Shown here one piece after another: positions 58,827 to 64,000 of a stretch of 64,000 nucleotides of DNA. Each line of letters begins with the position of its first letter. Within the stretch, counting starts at the first letter, position 1. A program made the position numbers and the translations under genes. Source of the stretch: Paratinospora sagittata. Taxonomy: Eukaryota > Streptophyta > Magnoliopsida > Ranunculales > Menispermaceae. A model generated the notes under the pieces. That model saw only the letters and a program-made list of their open reading frames with translations, did no database searches and was not told the origin of the DNA. The DNA lies in NCBI GenBank assembly GCA_035771175.1, contig CM069593.1, forward strand, positions 47,119,554 through 47,183,553, in the 5' to 3' direction.

Positions 58827-61800
58827 ATGGATGATGAGTTTGTGAAGGGAGATAAACTAGTATTGAGGGGGTTACTTTTTCATGGTTTTCATGGCGTGAA
58901 GACTGAGGAGAAAAATTTGGGTCAGAAGTTCAAGATTGATGTGGATGCGTGGCTAGATCTCCACACAGCTGGAAAGTCCGACAATTTGGCTGATACCATC
59001 AGTTACACTGAAATTTACCGGTGAGTTATAAACTATTATTTTACTATGACTTCAATTTTAGAGAGACGCAAAAGCGAAAGCCTATGGGGTCGCTTCTATA
59101 TTCATTCTGGTTTTCATATCCTGAAGGGCTAGGATCCACTAGGTACCAACTTGAAATGTTGGTGTTAGAGCATTCAACGTCTATAACATCGTAGTCAGAA
59201 TCGCAATTCGAATAGCTAAATCGTACGATTCACCCTAAAACAATTTGAATCGGATTCATGAATCGCTAAACCTGTGAATCGGTCTGAATTGTAAGTGAAT
59301 TGGTTTGAATGGTAAGTGAATCGCTAGCTGAATCGTAGTGAATTGGTCGAAATAGTGAATTTATTAAAAAATACTAATGTTTTTATAACCATATATATAC
59401 AAATATACGATGCACATATGTATCATGAATCTTACGATTCACCAATCTGAATCCTTATTTGATTCATCAAGCCTTGAAATGATTCTCTTTTGATACACGA
59501 TTTTGACAATTTTGGTCTATAACCATCTTCTAGGCATTTTACTTTAAATAGCCTAGTAGGCAGTTCTTTAGGAAGCTAGTGAGCTTTTCTTTAATTTTTA
59601 AAATTCTAACTTCTTAACCAATGCTTGGTTGGCTGAGTGGCTCGGGACTTTCGTCTCATGAAACGAGGTCACGAGTTCAACTCCCGCCTTATTAGCGTTG
59701 GCCATTGGGATGTCTCCTGCTCGATTTCGCCAGGGGCCTCAGTGGATTAGTCGGGCCGAAGGTCTGAATACCACTAAGTTGTCAAAAAAAAAAAAAATTT
59801 CTAACTTCTTCACTATAATTGGAAAATCTTATGTAAAGTAGGTATAACAACAACATCTTAACCTTTTCTTTCATCTCTATCTTTTATTTTGTTTATAATT
59901 ATATATAAATCAAAACCATAAATACCTTATATCTTAAAAAGTCATCATGTTTTCTTTTTGTAAATAAATATAATCTAACTCGCAAATAATGTGACTTTGT
60001 TTAAATTGGTTTTACTATTCTTTAAGGTTTCAAGTTTTGAAGTAACATTTATGAAATTTAAAGAACTTTCCTTACTATTTATATAAGTTGTTTATGTTAT
60101 AAACAGGATATATTGAGAGATCTTAATGACTTCCCCACAACGCTCAATTACTGAGTTGATCAAAATCTCTTTGTTTCCTACAATTTAAAGGGAGGCATCT
60201 GTTTATAAAGATCATGCTTTTTTATGATTTTTTCTAGCAATATTCAGTTTCTTTTATACATATAGTTAATGATAAAATGAGTAGTTGAGGTGTTTTGTCC
60301 ATGTGAGGAGTGAGATGGTACTGGTTAAAGGTGTTGAAAGGGCAAGAGGAAATCTAGATTTGACTTGAGTTGAAGTAATGAGGAAAGGAATGGGTGTTTT
60401 CTAGAGGAAGTTGGATGGTGAGGCAAAGATCCTTGTAGCTAAACCCAAATGGTTAGAACAAGTCTTTATGTCAGTGTGTTATTAGAGACATGCATTTCCA
60501 TCTACTGCTTGATTTCTTGAAAATGCAACATTGTGGATATTTTTGTGCTGTCAAATGTTGCTTGATTAACTTTTTAACTTTGTTGATGATAAGTTGAAGC
60601 ATATTCTTGGGGATAGGAACAGAAAACAGCTCAAATACTAAAAAGCTCATAAGCTAGCTATTAGAGAGAGGATCTTGGGTTGGAACATACGACACCTTTA
60701 TTCTATCTCAATTCTTTTTCAATCACCAAATAAACCAAGGGAAAGATCAGGTGGTATAAGAAAACATCATCTTAACCTCTAAATTAATCACTAGTTTCAC
60801 ACTAGGAAACTGTGGCTCAAAGTTTATAAAAAATCAACAGTGGCCTGGTAAGCTCGTGCTTGGGTCTCCATATCCTTACAACTTTCACCATATCACGGAA
60901 GTAAATGAGTATTGCTCTGTTGCAAGTGTTCTATCTTGAGATTCTCCACTGTAGCTTGTGCTTGTCAAGCTAACAAATCAGGTCTTCTTTTTTCCATATA
61001 TATCGCTGTTTGTTAAGAAAATATCTGAATAACTGTGAAACACACCAAAAGGTTCGTACATTGTTTGAACCTGCCGCTTAAAATAGACTTGAAATGCTGA
61101 TGATTGCACATACATAGGAACTGGACTACATAAAAAAAACAGATGTGAGTATACAAGGCTCCATATGGTTCTTTGAAACTACATAATAGTAATAATAATA
61201 AGAGCCACCGCCCACCGGAAAAATTCATTTTGATATGTAATGATCGTGTTAAATGCATTTTAGGTTCAGTCCTCTGCGAGATTGAGAAAACTATTTGGTG
61301 TGACCTGTTTGTCTCAGATTCTTGCAAGAGAGACACAACTTGTAGAAGAAAAGAGAATGTATTCGAAGGTCGTTGGCCCATCCATTCTTTTTACGTAGGA
61401 TTCACCAGTTAGGAATCACACTACTGCGCTTAATATTTTACCACTCATATTTTTATTTATCATTGCAATCAAGTGTTTTCAAGTTTTTGACAATTTGTCT
61501 TTAAATGAAGTGTGAAAATAGACTTGTATCAGCACCTGTATTTTACAGTTTCTTGCCAATTTTTTTTCCCATCTCTTCTTTTCCACATAAAATAGTGATG
61601 AATGCCTTGCATTTGTATTTGCTTCTTGAATAAATGTTATATTCATAAAGCTCTGTCTATGCTTATTTTAACATGATATATATGAGATATGTATTTGTGT
61701 GTGAAATTCTTTTCCTCTTGTACATGGCAGTATTGTAAAGGAAGTTGTGGAAGGCCCATCTCATAATCTTCTGGAATCTGTGGCTGAGCTCATTGCCACC

Positions 61801-61929
61801 ACCACACTATCAAAGTTCTCTCAGATATCTGCTGTAAGAGTAAGTGTTGGTAAACCTCATGTTGCTGTTCATGGCGCCATCGACTACTTGGGAGTTGAGA
61901 TTTTCAGATGCAGAAAAACTGATTCATAA
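58827..61929 (+). CDS. FOLB: Dihydroneopterin aldolase (folate synthesis)
   Basis: Cytosolic enzyme converting 7,8-dihydroneopterin to 6-hydroxymethyl-dihydropterin and glycolaldehyde in folate synthesis. Exons 58827-59020 and 61731-61929 join in phase (CG|T, Arg), giving 130 aa, the usual length of plant FolB. Visible family motifs: DKLVLRGLLFHGFHGVKTEE, GQKFKIDVDAWLDL, DNLADTISYTEIYRIVKEVV (substrate-binding Tyr), HNLLESVAELIA (catalytic/binding Glu) and VRVSVGKPHVAVHGAIDYLG (catalytic Lys). The start is the first ATG after the leader acceptor and gives the standard N-terminus. The 2.7 kb intron contains a MITE and a SINE. No damage seen. Confidence 0.94.
59179..59523. mobile_element. MITE-like element in the FOLB intron
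   Basis: Direct repeats GTCTATAAC at 59179-59187 and 59515-59523 flank ~327 bp with imperfect inverted ends (left 'atcgtagtcagaatcg'; right complement 'ccaaaattgtcaaaatcg'). The interior is full of 'gaatcg/cgattca' motifs and has no coding frame. An 8-9 bp target duplication fits hAT- or Mutator-type non-autonomous elements. Confidence 0.55.
59604..59810 (+). mobile_element. tRNA-derived SINE with 12 bp target-site duplication
   Basis: TTCTAACTTCTT occurs at 59604-59615 and 59799-59810. Between them lies a tRNA-like head with A box (ggttggctgagtggctcggg) and B box (ggtcacgagttcaactcccg), a tRNA-unrelated body ending 'gtcgggccgaaggtctgaat' then 'accactaagttgtc', and a poly(A) tail to 59797. 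The perfect duplication and intact pol III boxes suggest a relatively recent insertion. Not a functional tRNA: the head does not fold as a complete tRNA and is followed by the SINE body. Confidence 0.88.
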
Positions 61930-62794
61930 TTCTGCCCCTTTCCCAATTAATCAGGCATCGGCTGCATGAATCTACTAATAAATATATAAGTAGCCCATTA
62001 TAAAAACCAAGCTATTGACCCTCTTGCATTTAATATATGGTCATTCCTTGCAACATATGTTTATGACTTTGTGTTTGAAACGGTGTAAATGATGCTACAT
62101 CACATGTGTGTTTTTGAATGGAAGCCATCAGAGCAAACCTTATTGAACTAAATGAACATAGTCACAATCGAAAGTTTTTTATCCGGTGGTGGACCACTTA
62201 CGTACACTTTAAATGCCATCTTCCAACAAGAAGATTCTCTCCATATTTAAAAAATTAGAAAAAAAAAAATCTCCGGAATAATCATAATATAGAAATTAAA
62301 AACTCTAAAATTATTAATTAAAAATTATTGCACCGCTTTTCTAGGTTGGTCATTTATTAATTTTTTTGCGTGTAAACAGTTTTTAAGGATAAACCTCAAC
62401 ATACTTCTCTTCTTAAAAATATCTTGAAATTGTCAAAATACCATTCAAATTTATTAAAAAATAAGGTAACGTTTTGTTTGCGTTTCGATAAAAAAAAAAA
62501 AAAAACTTTTTAATAAGAAAGTGAGAAAATTATTGTACTTCAGGAAATTATATTCTGATCAGGAATTTTTTTTTTATTTATTTTTATCATACGCGGCACT
62601 CTCTTACTGATCAGTAAGATCAAACCTCGGTGCACGTGCAGCCTACCCGTTCAAATTCGGTAAGCTGGACTGAAGCCAACCTCTGAACCTCCGCATGCGG
62701 CTTAGCCGAATTTATCAACCGTGTTCATAAATTATTTTAGATTTTCTTCCAGTGGATTTTGTTCTCGTAAATACCCGTTCTTGTCTCCATCGGC
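61930..62794. other. Intergenic spacer between FOLB and the right-edge gene
   Basis: FOLB 3' UTR, then AT-rich DNA with A/T runs. GC rises from about 62590, suggesting the promoter/leader of the next gene. No further coding sequence recognised. Confidence 0.5.
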
Positions 62795-62861
62795 ATGAAT
62801 TTCCACAAATTCAAACCGGGCAAGACGGTAAATTTTCCATCACTCTTTAATTAATTAATTA

Positions 62862-62890
62862 ATTAATTAATTATTATTATTATTTTATTT
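62862..62890. repeat. (TTAA)n/(TTA)n simple repeat
   Basis: Short 'ttaattaattaattaatta' followed by 'ttattattattatttta' (about 62848-62890) in the first putative intron of the right-edge gene. Confidence 0.8.
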
Positions 62891-63916
62891 AATTCTTGGA
62901 GATCTGCATCTGCGTTCGTTTAACGCATCAAGAGAGGCAAAAGTGGGCGATCTCGAGAGGTTATTCTCAAATTTAGTGTGTTTTCAGATTAGTTTTTAAG
63001 TCGCCGAGATGTGTTCTTGATTCTCGTTTTTTATTTTTATTGTATAAACTAATAGATATTTATGAATTGGGATATTTCGAGAAACTTGATAAGGGTATGT
63101 TTGGGTGATGAAAATTTGAAGTTTTTTTTTTTATGTGGGTTTTGGGATGAATTTGGAATTCTGCTTTTGTTTTGATTATATATAGGAGAGAGAAGAAATG
63201 GGTAATCCTGGAATTGGTGAGATTTTGATTACTTTCTCTGTTTTTTTATGAACTTTTGGTTCCCTGTTTTAGGCTGTGATGTTGCAGTGATTTCTTAGTG
63301 AATTCATGTATTTTTGTGTGGTTATATTTGGTGATAGAATGAAAACTAGTGATGTTTGTAGTGATTTATTTTGGTTTTTTGATACTTTTTTTGTTTGGTT
63401 TGCACTTTATTGAGCTAGACTTGTAAGAGATTTTTGGGAAGAAGAAAACTCTGCAGAAGGGTTTTTGTGGTGTTTTATATCCAAAAGTTTCACCCAAATC
63501 TGCATATGTACTGGAGAATTTCTGATTTGGGCAGATTTAATATAACAAGAAGAGAAAGATCTTATTTGGGTTTCTTATGGAATTTATGACCAAATGAGTG
63601 GAGTTGCTTCTTCTACTCGGTCCAACTTTGTCTATAAGTTCTTTCTTTTTTTTTCCTATTTTTTCTGTTAATATGTTTTGAATCATTGTTGTTTTCCAAA
63701 TAGGAATACAAATTTAGATTTTTGAGGATGTTTCTTCTCCTGGTGTGTTGTTCTTTCAGTTATTATGAGCCTCATAAGTATCTATGTGCATTAAGGATGA
63801 TATCCCTCTAGATTTGACTAAAGAGTGGATTTCTTGTGAACTCAGGAGATACATGAATTGGTTCTTAGTTCTGAATTTGGTAAAATATTTTCTACATAAT
63901 CTTTGAGACTTGAGCC

Positions 63917-64000
63917 ATGACGGGGGAAACCGAGGGAAAGCAAAAGATCAAGGAGTACCGAGAGAGACTGGATAAAACATTGGCATCAAAAGTTCTTGTA
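63917..64000 (+). CDS. Start of an unidentified gene, cut by the window edge
   Basis: ATG at 63917 opens a frame to the window end: MTGETEGKQKIKEYRERLDK, then TLASKVLV. It is highly charged and helix-prone, unlike the surrounding DNA. Possible upstream exons are 62795-62827 (ATG AAT TTC..., donor gtaaat) and 63187-63217 (after tatatag, donor gtgaga). With an acceptor at 63914 they splice in frame to this exon and would add an N-terminal ~22 residues; otherwise they are leader exons. A poly(T)-rich intron lies between them. I do not recognise the family. Confidence 0.45.
   Translation, partial: MTGETEGKQKIKEYRERLDKTLASKVLV

Noticed and set aside
59620..59690. tRNA-Leu/Ser-like gene with both boxes
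   Set aside because: Followed by a SINE body and poly(A), and flanked by a 12 bp target duplication.

Overview
This window is nuclear DNA from a eudicot plant. It is AT-rich, its genes are split by introns, and it carries plant-type repeats (Au-like SINEs, a TTTAGGG-type telomeric tract, Ty1/copia and chromovirus LTR elements). The unusually large introns packed with old insertions suggest a medium-to-large, probably woody, genome. The species cannot be named from the sequence.

Layout, left to right. (1) 1.6-4.8 kb, plus strand: exons 2-6 of a YABBY transcription factor of the INNER NO OUTER (INO/YABBY4) type; exon 1 is not visible. (2) 4.8-11.3 kb: intergenic DNA with simple repeats and retroelement scraps. 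(3) 11.3-27.6 kb, minus strand: complete nuclear-pore gene NUP1/NUP136, nine exons encoding about 1262 aa. Its introns hold a hAT-like MITE, a LINE fragment and several tandem duplications, and one intron uses a GC donor. (4) 28-32.2 kb: interstitial telomere-like repeats, an Au-like SINE and a weak candidate for a spliced minus-strand transcript. (5) 32.6-37.2 kb, plus: FAR1/FHY3-like (MULE-transposase-derived) pseudogene split by a roughly 2.2 kb solo LTR. (6) 38-44.1 kb: transposon debris, namely a degraded gag-like ORF and the chromodomain end plus 3' LTR of a chromovirus, itself interrupted by a 247 bp insertion. (7) 45.1-57.8 kb, plus: strictosidine-synthase-like (SSL/APMAP) gene of four exons. 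Its 10.6 kb first intron contains a DNA element with ~235 bp terminal inverted repeats, and a full-length decayed copia element has inserted into the left repeat. (8) 58.2-61.9 kb, plus: dihydroneopterin aldolase (FOLB) with a MITE and a tRNA-derived SINE in its intron. (9) 62.8-64 kb: start of a further plus-strand gene that runs off the window.

The host genes are unrelated single genes (ovule patterning, nuclear pore, endomembrane beta-propeller, folate synthesis) and do not form a pathway. The main biology is their invasion by successive transposons. I found no CRISPR array, operon or canonical tRNA/rRNA gene. The most distinctive structure is the nested long-TIR/copia insertion in the SSL intron.
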